A stretch of DNA of 64,000 nt. Origin: Pseudoxanthomonas sp. J31 (GTDB lineage Bacteria; Pseudomonadota; Gammaproteobacteria; Xanthomonadales; Xanthomonadaceae). The stretch is taken from assembly GCF_000510725.1 (NCBI RefSeq), contig NZ_AZNZ01000009.1:93010-157009 (forward strand), read 5' to 3'. A program made the position numbers and the translations under genes. Positions 1 through 9,673 of this stretch are shown here, one piece after another. How positions within the stretch are numbered: the first letter of the stretch is position 1; the number at the start of each line of letters is the position of its first letter. The notes under the pieces are model-generated. The model was not told the origin of the DNA. It did not search any database and saw nothing but the letters and a program-made list of their open reading frames with translations.

Positions 1-188
1 GGCGCGGCCGGCTGCAGCGCAGGCGCCGCGGCCGCGGCGACATCGAGGGTGCGCACGATTTCCAGCGGGGCGATGCCCGGCGGCGTGGCCGGCGCCGAGG
101 CCGGCGCTGGTTCGGGGCGCAGCAGCCACCAGGCGGCCACGCCGAGGTTGAGGACGGCCAGGACGACGATGAGGGCGCGGGCGATCAT
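1..188 (-). CDS. Partial membrane-anchored protein, probably SPOR-domain type
   Basis: Only the first 62 or so codons are present; the gene runs off the left edge. The ATG at 188 opens a protein with one N-terminal membrane segment (about residues 2-23, ending in WWLL) followed by an Ala/Pro-rich linker. The layout of one transmembrane helix, a proline linker and a location just downstream of coaX matches SPOR-domain proteins of Xanthomonadaceae, but the SPOR domain itself would lie outside the window, so the family call is inference from position. It is transcribed in the same direction as coaX, 44 bases beyond its stop. Confidence 0.6.
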   Translation of the reverse strand, partial: MIARALIVVLAVLNLGVAAWWLLRPEPAPASAPATPPGIAPLEIVRTLDVAAAAAPALQPAA

Positions 189-232
189 GCCCCGATTCTA
201 GGGGAGCACCGCAGCGCGGTGGCCGCCGGCGG

Positions 233-964
233 TCAGGAGGATGCCGCCGCGTCCAGCTGCGCTCGCGCCCAGATCGCCAGGCCTTCGATCACCAGCGCCG
301 GCCGCAGCCGTGCCTGCGGCAGCAGCGGCGCCAGCGCCCCGGCACCGCCGCCATGCAGCAGCAGCGCCGGCTCGCGCCCCAGGCGCAGGCGCGCCTGCTC
401 CAGCGAGCGCAGCACCAGGGCCACCGCGGCGCCGTCGCAGCCGGAGGCCAGCGCGTCGGCGGTATCGTCGGCGAACTCGGCATAGGCACCGCCGCTGGCC
501 GGAAGCTGCGCCGCGCGCGCGTGCAGCATCTCGCGCATCAGGGTCGGCGAGGGCGCGATGCGGCCACCGTGGTGGCGCCCGCCGGCGTCAAGCAGATCGA
601 TGGTCAGCGCGGTGCCGACCCCGGCCAGCAGCACGTCGCCGCCGTCCCGGTGCGCGGCCAGCAGCGCCAGGAAACGGTCCACGCCAAACCGCTCCGGGTT
701 CGGATAGGCCACCCGCACCCCGGCGCATTCGGCCTGGGTGCGGGCCAGGTGCACCTCGTCGAAGGCCGCGTGCAGGCGTTCCAGCACCGCCGCGGTCATG
801 GCCGGACCGGCGACGCTGGCCACCCAGGCCCGGCGTCCGCGCGGGACCGGGGCGCGGTGCAGGTCCTCGCCATGCGGCCAGGCCTGGGCCTCGCCCGGCG
901 CGCCGCCGTCCCAGGGGGCGGCCTTGAAGCGCGTGTTGCCCAGGTCGAACAGCCAGTCGCTCAT
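233..964 (-). CDS. coaX: Type III pantothenate kinase
   Basis: A 243-residue protein that would phosphorylate pantothenate in the first step of coenzyme A synthesis, in the cytosol. The ASKHA-fold signatures are visible: FDLGNTR at residues 6-12 (first phosphate-binding loop), GVDR at 94-97, GTALTID at 117-123, and GGRIAPSP at 133-140. Length fits the family (about 240-260). The ATG at 964 was chosen because it overlaps the birA stop as ATGA and begins directly before the DxGNT motif; a longer upstream reading only runs through birA. It forms a coupled birA-coaX pair, common in this family. Confidence 0.93.
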   Translation of the reverse strand: MSDWLFDLGNTRFKAAPWDGGAPGEAQAWPHGEDLHRAPVPRGRRAWVASVAGPAMTAAVLERLHAAFDEVHLARTQAECAGVRVAYPNPERFGVDRFLALLAAHRDGGDVLLAGVGTALTIDLLDAGGRHHGGRIAPSPTLMREMLHARAAQLPASGGAYAEFADDTADALASGCDGAAVALVLRSLEQARLRLGREPALLLHGGGAGALAPLLPQARLRPALVIEGLAIWARAQLDAAASS

Positions 965-1917
965 TGCCTTCTCACGCTGACCTCGCCGGCGTGCACGCGG
1001 CGCTCGCCGGCGCTGGTGGCCACCCGCAGGGCCCCATCCGCGGCCAGGCCCAGGGCCTGGCCCTCGAAGTCGCCGCGGCTGTCCAGCACCCGCACCGGAT
1101 GCCCGGCCAGCACGTCCAGCGCGGCGTAGCGGTCCAGGAACGGCGCCAGGCCCTCCTCGTCGAACAGTTCCAGCGCCGGCAGCAACGCGTCCAGCACGGC
1201 GATGGCCACCGCATTGCGCGACGGTACCCTGCCGCCAAGCCGGGCCAGGTCGGTCCACGGCTGGTCAATGCCGTCGGCCGGCCCGAGGTCGACGTTGATG
1301 CCGATCCCGACCACCGCGTGCACCGGACCGCCGTGCTCGCCGCCGCCCTCGACCAGCAGGCCGCCCAGCTTGCGGCCGTCGGCCACCAGGTCGTTGGGCC
1401 ACTTCAGTCCGACCTCGGCATGGCCGCAGCCACGCAGGGCCTCGGCCACCGCCACCCCGGCCACCAGGCTCAGCCCGCCGAGGCGGGCCAGGCCGCCCTG
1501 GAAGCCACGCCGCACCGACATGCAGACCTGCCCACCCAGCGGCGACACCCAGCGCCGGCCCAGCCGGCCGCGGCCGGCGTTCTGGCGCTCGGCCAGCAGC
1601 ACCTCCACCCCGGGACGCGGCGGCCGCCGCAGCAGTTCGGTATTGGTCGAATCCAGGCTCCAGGCCACGTCCAGTGCGTGCAGCGAAGCGGCGGCCCGCG
1701 GCGCCAGCCCGGCGCGCAGGCGCGCCGCATCCAGCAGCTCCAGCGGGCTGTCGAGCACGTAACCGCGCCCGGGCCGGGCCTCGATCCGCGCCCCGGCCGC
1801 CCGCAGGCCTTCGATGCGCTTCCACACCGCCGCGCGGGTGATGCCGGCGTCGCGTGCCAGCACGTCGCCCGAACTTCCGCCGGCGGCCAGCCGCCGCAGC
1901 AGCTCCCGATCGTCCAC
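961..1917 (-). CDS. birA: Biotin-[acetyl-CoA-carboxylase] ligase / biotin operon repressor
   Basis: A 318-residue bifunctional BirA that would attach biotin to the carboxyl-carrier protein. An N-terminal winged helix-turn-helix lies at about residues 15-55, so it may also repress transcription. The ligase core shows GRGRLGR at 115-121 (biotinyl-AMP loop), KWPND at 172-176 and GIGINVD further on, followed by the C-terminal SH3-like domain. The start is GTG at 1917; no ATG fits. It overlaps coaX by four bases. Confidence 0.93.
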   Translation of the reverse strand: MDDRELLRRLAAGGSSGDVLARDAGITRAAVWKRIEGLRAAGARIEARPGRGYVLDSPLELLDAARLRAGLAPRAAASLHALDVAWSLDSTNTELLRRPPRPGVEVLLAERQNAGRGRLGRRWVSPLGGQVCMSVRRGFQGGLARLGGLSLVAGVAVAEALRGCGHAEVGLKWPNDLVADGRKLGGLLVEGGGEHGGPVHAVVGIGINVDLGPADGIDQPWTDLARLGGRVPSRNAVAIAVLDALLPALELFDEEGLAPFLDRYAALDVLAGHPVRVLDSRGDFEGQALGLAADGALRVATSAGERRVHAGEVSVRRQ

Positions 1918-2036
1918 ACCCTGCTCCGTGAATACTGCGTAGCGGGCGATTATCCGGCATCGGCCGCCCCCGCGTCCGGCGCACGGTCCCGATCCGCGCT
2001 ATATTCGGGATCTTGCCCGGCCAACCGGACCGACCC

Positions 2037-2327
2037 ATGCGCCGATTCGCCCCGCTCCTGCTGCTGACCATCCCGAGCCTGTGCTGGGCCAGCCCCGAGC
2101 TGCCGGGGCCGGAACAGAAGCACGGTGCCTGCGTCTATGCCCGTCCGGACACCACCGCGGCCGCAACCGCCGGGGACGAGGCGCCGCAGGCGCGGCCAAC
2201 GGTGCCTGCGGCGGCACGCACCACCCCGCGCGCCAGCACTGGTGGCGGCGGCGGCGATTCGGACGCGGTCATGCCGCGCGCCCGCGGCGGCCGCTGGCAC
2301 AGCTTCCTCCCGGGAATGTTCCGCTGA
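2037..2327 (+). CDS. Small secreted protein of unknown function
   Basis: A 96-residue protein whose ATG at 2037 opens a clear signal peptide (MRRFAPLLLLTIPSLCWAS, cleavage likely after CWA). The remainder is low-complexity, rich in Ala, Pro and Thr with a run of glycines, ending in PGMFR. I recognise no domain. It is divergent from birA and its stop overlaps the presumed start of mtfA, so the two are probably co-transcribed. Confidence 0.65.
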   Translation: MRRFAPLLLLTIPSLCWASPELPGPEQKHGACVYARPDTTAAATAGDEAPQARPTVPAAARTTPRASTGGGGGDSDAVMPRARGGRWHSFLPGMFR

Positions 2328-3082
2328 TCCGCAGGCTTTCGCGCTGGCTGCGCCTGGGCGCGGCACCCATCGACGAGGACCTCTGGCAGCACGCCTGCCA
2401 GGCCCTGCCGTGGGCGCGCGGGCTGGACCCGCAGCGCCGCGAATGCCTGCGCGCGCTGGCGACCCGCTTCCTGCACGAGAAGACCATCACCCCGCTGGGC
2501 GGGCTGGAGCTGGCGCCCGCCGAACGGGTGCTGCTGGCGGCGCTGTGCTGCCTGCCGCTGCTGGAGTTCGGCGCCGGCGGGCTGCGTGGCTGGTCGCAAC
2601 TGCTGGTCTACCCGGATGCGTTCCGGGTGCGCCGCAGCCATGTCGACGCGGCCGGCGTACTGCACGAATGGGACGACGAACTGGCCGGCGAGGCCTGGGA
2701 CCATGGCCCGCTGGTGCTGTCCTGGGCCGACGTGCAGGCCGATCTGGAGGAGCCTGACACCGGCTACTGCGTGGCCGTGCACGAGATGGCGCACAAGCTG
2801 GACGTGCTGGACGGCGAGCTGGACGGCACCCCGCCCCTGCCCGCCGCCTGGCACCGGCAATGGGCGCGCGATTTCCAGCGCGCGTACGACGGCTTCTGCG
2901 CCGAGGTCGACGCCGGCGCGGAGACCGCGATCGACCCGTACGCGGCCGAGGCACCGGAGGAATTCTTCGCGGTGGCCACCGAGTACCACTTCTCCGCACC
3001 AGCAGTGCTGGAGCAGGAGATGCCGGAAGTGGCCGCGCACCTGGCCCGCTTCTACGGCCCCTCGCCCCTGCGCACCGCGTAG
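2324..3082 (+). CDS. mtfA: MtfA-type zinc peptidase
   Basis: About 252 residues from the proposed start. The zinc site HEMAHKLD lies near residues 153-160 (HExxH) and is followed by APEEFFAVATEY, which supplies the downstream acidic ligand; both are hallmarks of the MtfA family. In E. coli MtfA binds the Mlc repressor; whether that role exists here is unknown. There is no in-frame ATG or GTG at the expected place. A CTG at 2324 overlaps the stop of the preceding gene as CTGA and gives the usual family length, so it is the chosen but uncertain start. Confidence 0.82.
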   Translation: MIRRLSRWLRLGAAPIDEDLWQHACQALPWARGLDPQRRECLRALATRFLHEKTITPLGGLELAPAERVLLAALCCLPLLEFGAGGLRGWSQLLVYPDAFRVRRSHVDAAGVLHEWDDELAGEAWDHGPLVLSWADVQADLEEPDTGYCVAVHEMAHKLDVLDGELDGTPPLPAAWHRQWARDFQRAYDGFCAEVDAGAETAIDPYAAEAPEEFFAVATEYHFSAPAVLEQEMPEVAAHLARFYGPSPLRTA

Positions 3083-3148
3083 CCCGGACAAGCGAAGCGC
3101 ATCGGGCTACGCCCTTGCGAATCCCGAATCACCAATCCCGAATCCCGG
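3077..3148. repeat. Intergenic REP-like inverted repeat plus short tandem repeat
   Basis: A perfect 10-base inverted repeat, GCGTAGCCCG at 3077-3086 and its complement at 3103-3112, has a 16-base loop and contains the mtfA stop codon. It is followed at about 3119-3148 by repeats of the unit AATCCCGA. Both look like dispersed intergenic elements I associate with xanthomonad genomes. It lies between convergent mtfA and the sensor kinase gene and may act as a bidirectional transcription end. Confidence 0.55.
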
Positions 3149-3151
3149 CTC

Positions 3152-4573
3152 TCAAAGCCCCGGCGGCAAGGTGACCTCGAAGCGCGCCCCGCCCAGCTCC
3201 TGGGAACGGGTGACCTGCAGTTCGCCGCGGTAGTCGCGCACCAGGTCCTGCACGATCGACAGGCCGATGCCGTGGCCCTGCACGCGCTCGTCGCCGCGCA
3301 CGCCGCGCTGCAGCACCTTGGCCACGTCCTCCGGGGCGATGCCGGGGCCGTCGTCGTCCACCGCCAGCAGCAGGCCGGCGCGGCGGTTGGGCGCGGTCGG
3401 GCCCGGGCGCGCGGTCAGCACCACGCGGCGGTTGGCCCACTTGAACGCGTTCTCCAGCAAGTTGCCGAGCAGTTCCTGCAGGTCGCCGGCCTCGCCGTAG
3501 AAACGCGCGTCCGGGGCGATGTCGAACTCGCACAGCACGCCCTTGCGCGCGTAGACCTTCTCCAGGCCGCGCACGATCTCCTCGGCGGTGGACTCGATCG
3601 GCACCGGCGCGGAGAACAGCTTGTGGCCGCTGGAGGCGGCGCGCGCCAGCTGGTAGGAGACCAGGTCGTTCATGCGCCGCAGCTGCACGTCCAGTTCCTG
3701 GCGCAGGGTCTCCTCCGGGCCGCCGGAATCCAGCTGGGTGCGCAGCACCGCCAGCGGCGTCTTCAGGCTGTGCGCCAGGTCGGCCAGGGTGTTGCGCTGG
3801 CGCTCCAGGTTCTCGCGCTCGGAGTCGATCAGCGCGTTGATGCTCTCGGTCAGCGGCTCCAGCTCGCGCGGGTGGTGCTCGCTCATGCGCTGCAGCTGGC
3901 CGCGCTGGACCTTGGTCAGCTCGGCGATCACCCGCTGCAGCGGGCGCAGGCTCCACTGCAGGATCAGCGCCTGCAGCAGCAGCAGGATCAGGCCGGCGCT
4001 GCCGAGGTTCATCCACAGCGCGCCGCGGAACACGCGCACCTGGGCATCCAGGGTCTGCGTGTCCTCCATGACGTAGATGGTGTACGGGAACTCGGCCTCG
4101 GGCCCGCGCTCGCCCCAGACCAGGCCGATGCCGTAGCGGTAGACCTCGCCGGCGGTGCCGTCGATCTGGGTCACCTGCAGCGGGCCGTCGAAGCGCTCCT
4201 CGCGCGGCTCGAGGATGTCGCCCGGGTCCGGCAGCAGCGGACCTTCGGCCGACATCGAGGCCCAGCGCCCGTCGGGCAGCACCACTTCGGCGTACAGGCC
4301 GCTGCCGGGACGGTGGAAGCGCGGATCGGGTCCGACCTCGGGCGTGTACAGCGAACCGTCGCGGCCGAAGTCGATGTTGTCCGCGTACGCCATGGCGTAG
4401 CTCTTCAGCCGCTGGCGCAGGTTGTTCTGGGCGGTCTCGGCGAAGGATCGGTCCAGGGCCACGCCGGCCAGCATCAGGAAGGCGACCAGGCCGATGCTGG
4501 CCGCCATGAGCTGGCGGGCCTTGAGCGAACGCGGCCGCCAGGGGCGGAACCGGGGCCTGGTGCTCCCTTCCAC
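3152..4573 (-). CDS. phoQ: PhoQ-like sensor histidine kinase
   Basis: A 473-residue inner-membrane kinase. Transmembrane segments at about residues 23-42 and 188-207 bracket a periplasmic sensor of about 145 residues, followed by a HAMP-like region. The H-box LADLAHSLKTPL has the phospho-accepting His near 268; the ATP domain shows NLLENAFKW (N box), DDDGPGI (G1) and GHGIGLSIV (G2). The start is GTG at 4573, 19 bases after the phoP stop. It would phosphorylate the PhoP product upstream; PhoPQ senses divalent cations or envelope stress in relatives. Confidence 0.88.
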   Translation of the reverse strand: MEGSTRPRFRPWRPRSLKARQLMAASIGLVAFLMLAGVALDRSFAETAQNNLRQRLKSYAMAYADNIDFGRDGSLYTPEVGPDPRFHRPGSGLYAEVVLPDGRWASMSAEGPLLPDPGDILEPREERFDGPLQVTQIDGTAGEVYRYGIGLVWGERGPEAEFPYTIYVMEDTQTLDAQVRVFRGALWMNLGSAGLILLLLQALILQWSLRPLQRVIAELTKVQRGQLQRMSEHHPRELEPLTESINALIDSERENLERQRNTLADLAHSLKTPLAVLRTQLDSGGPEETLRQELDVQLRRMNDLVSYQLARAASSGHKLFSAPVPIESTAEEIVRGLEKVYARKGVLCEFDIAPDARFYGEAGDLQELLGNLLENAFKWANRRVVLTARPGPTAPNRRAGLLLAVDDDGPGIAPEDVAKVLQRGVRGDERVQGHGIGLSIVQDLVRDYRGELQVTRSQELGGARFEVTLPPGL

Positions 4574-4592
4574 GAGACCCGGCTACCGCGGC

Positions 4593-5276
4593 TCAGCCTT
4601 CGTTGCGCGGGATCGCGAAACGGTAGCCGCGGCCGCGCACGGTCTCGATCGGCTTCAGCTCGCCTTCCGGGTCGAGCTTCTTGCGCAGGCGGCCGATGAA
4701 GACTTCCAGCACGTTGGAGTCGCGGTCGAAGTCCTGCTGGTAGATGTGCTCGGTGAGGTCGGCCTTCGAGACCAGCTCCCCGGCGTGCATCATCAGGTAC
4801 TCCAGCACCTTGTACTCGTAGCTGGTGAGGTCGACGTTGCTGCCGTGCACGGTGACCGTCTGCGCGGCCAGGTCCAGCGCCACCGGGCCGCACTCCAGCA
4901 CCGGCTTGCTCCAGCCGGCGGCGCGGCGCACCAGCGCGTTGAGGCGCGCCAGCAGCTCCTCGACGTGGAACGGCTTGACCAGGTAGTCATCGGCGCCCTG
5001 CTTGAGGCCCTCGACCTTGTCCTGCCAGCTCGAGCGCGCGGTCAGGATCAGCACCGGGAAGTTCTTGCCCTCGTCGCGCAGCGCCTTGATCAGTTCCATG
5101 CCCGACATCTTGGGCAGGCCCAGGTCAATGATGGCCACGTCGAACGGGACCTCGCGCCCCATGTACAGGCCTTCCTCGCCGTCCTGCGCGGCATCCACCG
5201 CGAAGCCCTCGCGCTTGAGGCGCGCGGCCAGGGTCTCCCGCAGCGGGGCCTCGTCTTCGACCAGAAGGATTCGCAT
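4593..5276 (-). CDS. phoP: PhoP-like response regulator (OmpR family)
   Basis: A 227-residue regulator. The receiver domain has an acidic pocket at D8/E9, the phospho-acceptor D51, T79 and K101 (KPF). The C-terminal winged helix (about 130-223) includes LTSYEYKVLEYL and VRGRGYRF, typical of OmpR-type DNA binding. The ATG at 5276 gives the standard length. It is followed closely by its kinase gene and preceded by a PepSY-protein gene; all three run leftward. Confidence 0.92.
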   Translation of the reverse strand: MRILLVEDEAPLRETLAARLKREGFAVDAAQDGEEGLYMGREVPFDVAIIDLGLPKMSGMELIKALRDEGKNFPVLILTARSSWQDKVEGLKQGADDYLVKPFHVEELLARLNALVRRAAGWSKPVLECGPVALDLAAQTVTVHGSNVDLTSYEYKVLEYLMMHAGELVSKADLTEHIYQQDFDRDSNVLEVFIGRLRKKLDPEGELKPIETVRGRGYRFAIPRNEG

Positions 5277-5329
5277 GCACTCTCCCTGAGTTGCAGTGTG
5301 GGACCGGCCTTTGGCCGGGGCCCCATCGT

Positions 5330-5713
5330 CTAGCGGGTTTCGTGATCGTCGCGTCGCGATGCGCGGCGGCCCCGCTCGCCGGGGCCCGGGTCATCCATAT
5401 AGCGGACCCGGCCGCGATCGTCCATGTACTTCACGCGGGTGATGTTGCGCCCCTCGTAGGGCACCAGCTCGGCGCCCAGGATCTGGCCGCCGGTGGAGCG
5501 CTGCACGAAGCGTACTGCCTCCGAGAGCGAGCGGCGCGATGCCCGCAGCTCGGCGGCGCCGGCTTCCTGCGCGTCCCGCTGCGGGCGCTCGGCACGGGGC
5601 GGCCCGCCGGCGCGCGCGCCGGCCTCCGGCCCGACCACGGGCGGCCGGGCCGCCGCCACGAGGGGCAGGCCGGCCAGCAGCAGGGCGGTGACGAGGCGGC
5701 GCGGAGCGAACAT
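5330..5713 (-). CDS. Secreted PepSY-domain protein upstream of phoPQ
   Basis: A 127-residue protein with a signal peptide (MFAPRRLVTALLLAGLPLVAAA). Residues about 60-105 (SLSEAVRFVQRSTGGQILGAEL, then RNITRVKYMDDRGRVRYMDD) fit a PepSY fold, a periplasmic module often tied to kinase signalling or peptidase inhibition. The C terminus is highly basic. Its position directly upstream of phoPQ, 53 bases away, suggests it modulates PhoQ; that is inference from context. Confidence 0.75.
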   Translation of the reverse strand: MFAPRRLVTALLLAGLPLVAAARPPVVGPEAGARAGGPPRAERPQRDAQEAGAAELRASRRSLSEAVRFVQRSTGGQILGAELVPYEGRNITRVKYMDDRGRVRYMDDPGPGERGRRASRRDDHETR

Positions 5714-5908
5714 CGTTGCAATCCTAACTAACGGCGTGGGTCTTTGATACGGCTTCCACGCACGAAAACATGCGTGGAGGCCAGACCCTTGGCTGGAAAG
5801 GCATGTTCGTGAGAATGCAGTGAATCCGGTCTGAACTTATCCACATGCCACCGGCGGCCGTTCAGCGCAACAAGCCGCCATTTTCCCGGCGGTTCGCGCG
5901 GGATCCGC

Positions 5909-6922
<1,014 letters not shown>

Positions 6923-7004
6923 GGCGGGGACCGGTGGGGAGCGGGAATTGTCCCCGATCGCCCGCGGCAGTTCTAACCGCCCGGCTGAACGGCGGGTCGC
7001 CGCC

Positions 7005-7040
7005 GCACCCGGCCGCCCCACGGAACCGCCGGCCGGGTGC
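7005..7040 (-). terminator. Hairpin downstream of the TonB-dependent receptor gene
   Basis: A perfect 10-bp inverted repeat (GCACCCGGCC at 7005-7014 with its complement at 7031-7040) has a 16-base loop. It lies 20 bases past the stop of the leftward receptor gene. No T-tract follows, so it may be a weak or Rho-assisted terminator or an mRNA 3'-end stabiliser. Confidence 0.4.
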
Positions 7041-7060
7041 GGGGCGCCGCGCACCCGCCG

Positions 7061-9610
7061 CTACCAGCGGTACTCCACGCTGGCCGAATAGAACCCGCCG
7101 TCGCCGGACACCGGGCCGTTGACCGGGTACGCGTAGTACTGGCCCGGCTGGACCAGGGCCTGCGGCAGTTTTTCCGGCAGGCGGTTGAACAGGTTGTTGG
7201 CGGTCAGCGACAGGCGCAGGCGTTCGCTGGCCTGGAAGCCCAGGTCCAGGTCGGTCAGCCAGATCGGGTCGATGGTGTACGCCACCTCCTCCGAGGCCGG
7301 GCGCCCGACCGGGACGCCGTAGCGCTCCAGCGAGCCGTAGCGGGTCAGGCGCAGCAGCGCGCTCCAGCGTCCCAGGCGCCAGTCGGCGCTGAGCACCTGC
7401 TTGCTCTTCGGCGACAGCAGCAGCAGGAGGTTGGCGTTGCTGCGGCTGAACACCGGCACGCCGTAGTCGGCCAGCACGTCCGGGGTGGGCGCCACGCCGC
7501 GCAGCTCGCCGCGGGTCCAGTTGCCCGCCGCGGTCCAGCGCACGCTGCCGAAGCGGCCGAAGTCGCTGGCGGCCTCGAACGTGGCTTCCACGCCCTCGTT
7601 GCGGGTATGCGCGGCGTTGAGCAGGTAGGACACCGCGTCGGCCGGGCCGTAGCCGAGCGACTGCAGCAACGGCAGCGCGCCCGGGTAGCTGTCGCCGGAG
7701 ATCGAGGTGGAGGTGGCGATGCGGTTGTCCACGTCGATGCGGTAGACGTCCACCGCCGCGGTGGCGCCGTCCCAGGGCTGGAACACGATGCCCAGGCTGT
7801 AGTTCTCCGATTCCTCCGGCCGCAGCGGGCGCGCGCCCAGGGCCTGCGCCTGCGGCGAACCGACCTGCAGGGTGTAGGTCACGCCGGCCGGCGAGTTCTG
7901 GGTGAACTTGTGCGCCTGTGCGGCCAGCGCCGGCGCCTGGAACCCGGTGCTGGCGGTGCCGCGCACGGCCCAGCGCCGGCCCAGCTCCACGCGCGAGGAA
8001 ACGCGCCAGGTGGAGGCGGTGCCGAAGTCCTCGTAGTCCTCGTGGCGCGCGGCCAGGTCCACGGTCCAGCGCCGCACCGGGTTGAGCGACAGGCCGGCGT
8101 ACACCGCCCAGTTGTCGCGCTCGACCTGCACCGCGTCTTCCGGGCTGAACCCGGCCAGCGCCTGCGAGTAGCCCACCGCGCGGCTGAAGGGCTTGCCGGC
8201 GTTGGGGCCGTCCAGGATCACCGCGCCGCCATGGGTGTAGGACTGCGGATCGCCGGCCCACTTGCGGTAGGACTCCCGGCGCGCCTCGGCGCCCAGCGAC
8301 AGTTCCAGCGGCCCGGCCAGGCCCACCTCGAAGCCGCGGCGCAGGTCCAGGTTCCAGGTGGTGGCCTCGTAGCGCACCTTGCCCAGGTAGAAGCTGGTCT
8401 GGCTGTCCAGGCCGAAGGTCGGGTTGATCGAGTCGTGGATGTAGGCGCGGATCGCGTCGTGGCCGTTGGTGACGCTGGCTTCCCATTCCCAGTCCGCGGC
8501 CAGCGTGCCGCGCAGGCCGAGGGTGGCGCCCACGCTCTGCTCCCTGATCTCCTCCTTCGGCTGGAAGCCGTCCGGATGGATCGCGCGCACCACTTCGTCG
8601 CGCCACACCGGCCGGTAGAACTGCGGTGCCCAGGCCTGGCGGCCGGCATGGCTGAGGAAGGCGAACAGTTCCAGCGACTCGCCCAGCGGGGTGCCGGCAC
8701 TGGCGGTGAAGCCGCGCAGCCGGGACTTGCGGCGGCCATTGATCGGCCAGCGCCATTTGCCGCGGTCGACCTCGTACTCGCGCGGGTCGAGGCTGGCGCC
8801 TGCGGGGATCTGCGGCCGCCACACCGAGCCGCCGGGCACGACCGGGTTGCCGTCGGCGTCGCGCAGGAAGAACAGCGGATAGTCCAGCGGCACCGGACTG
8901 CTGGTGATGGTCGGGTCCTGGTCGTCGTACTGGAGGGCGAAGTTGATGTAGCCCTCCCGGCCCAGGCCGAACCCGGCCCTGGCGGTGAGGGTGTGCAGCC
9001 CGCCCTCGCCGCCGTCGTTGACCCCGTAGCGGTAGGCCACCTCGCCGCCCTCGGCCTGGCGGCTGGTGATGATGTTGACCACGCCGGCGATGGCGTCCGA
9101 GCCGTACAGCGCCGAGGCACCGTCGCGCAGGACCTCGATCCGCTGGATCGCGCCGGTCGGGAAGGTGGCCAGGTCCACCGGCGCCTGCCCGGTCAGGCCG
9201 CCGGCGCCGAACAGGGCGGTGGTGTGCCAGCGCTTGCCGTTGACCAGCACCAGGGTGTGGTTGGGGCTGAGGCCGCGCAGCTGGCCGACGCGGACCATGC
9301 TGCCCAGGTCGGTGGCGTTGGCGCGCACCGGCGTGTTCCAGGCCGGCAGGGTGGCGTTGAGCGCCTCGAACAGGTCGGTGCGGGTGGTGCTCTCCAGTTC
9401 CTGCGCGCTGATCACGTCGATCGGCGCGGGGCTGTTGCCGATGGTGCGGCCGGCGGCACGGGCGCCAGTGACGGTCACCCGGTCCAGGGTGGTGGCGGCG
9501 CCGCTGCCGCCGGGCGCCGGTTCGCCGCCCCCGGCCGCGTGCAGGTCGGGGATGGCGAGGAGCAGGCTGATGGAAAGGGCCAGCACGCTGGCCCGCGGGG
9601 AATTGCTCAT
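7061..9610 (-). CDS. TonB-dependent outer-membrane receptor
   Basis: An 849-residue receptor with a signal peptide ending near LHAAGG, a TonB-box-like stretch (TLDRVTVTG), a plug domain (DVISAQELE, VLVNGKRW, IQRIEVLRDGASALYGSDAIAGVVNIIT) and a long beta-barrel that ends in the aromatic YRW expected of outer-membrane proteins. Substrate is not evident from sequence. It is followed leftward by a hairpin, and upstream lie a lipoprotein dipeptidase and a thioredoxin-fold protein gene on the same strand, which hints at peptide uptake. Confidence 0.9.
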   Translation of the reverse strand: MSNSPRASVLALSISLLLAIPDLHAAGGGEPAPGGSGAATTLDRVTVTGARAAGRTIGNSPAPIDVISAQELESTTRTDLFEALNATLPAWNTPVRANATDLGSMVRVGQLRGLSPNHTLVLVNGKRWHTTALFGAGGLTGQAPVDLATFPTGAIQRIEVLRDGASALYGSDAIAGVVNIITSRQAEGGEVAYRYGVNDGGEGGLHTLTARAGFGLGREGYINFALQYDDQDPTITSSPVPLDYPLFFLRDADGNPVVPGGSVWRPQIPAGASLDPREYEVDRGKWRWPINGRRKSRLRGFTASAGTPLGESLELFAFLSHAGRQAWAPQFYRPVWRDEVVRAIHPDGFQPKEEIREQSVGATLGLRGTLAADWEWEASVTNGHDAIRAYIHDSINPTFGLDSQTSFYLGKVRYEATTWNLDLRRGFEVGLAGPLELSLGAEARRESYRKWAGDPQSYTHGGAVILDGPNAGKPFSRAVGYSQALAGFSPEDAVQVERDNWAVYAGLSLNPVRRWTVDLAARHEDYEDFGTASTWRVSSRVELGRRWAVRGTASTGFQAPALAAQAHKFTQNSPAGVTYTLQVGSPQAQALGARPLRPEESENYSLGIVFQPWDGATAAVDVYRIDVDNRIATSTSISGDSYPGALPLLQSLGYGPADAVSYLLNAAHTRNEGVEATFEAASDFGRFGSVRWTAAGNWTRGELRGVAPTPDVLADYGVPVFSRSNANLLLLLSPKSKQVLSADWRLGRWSALLRLTRYGSLERYGVPVGRPASEEVAYTIDPIWLTDLDLGFQASERLRLSLTANNLFNRLPEKLPQALVQPGQYYAYPVNGPVSGDGGFYSASVEYRW

Positions 9611-9673
9611 GCGGGGGAATTCCTCGGCAGGGGGCGGCGCCGCGCGGGCCGCGGCGGCCGCCCGGGAAGGGGA

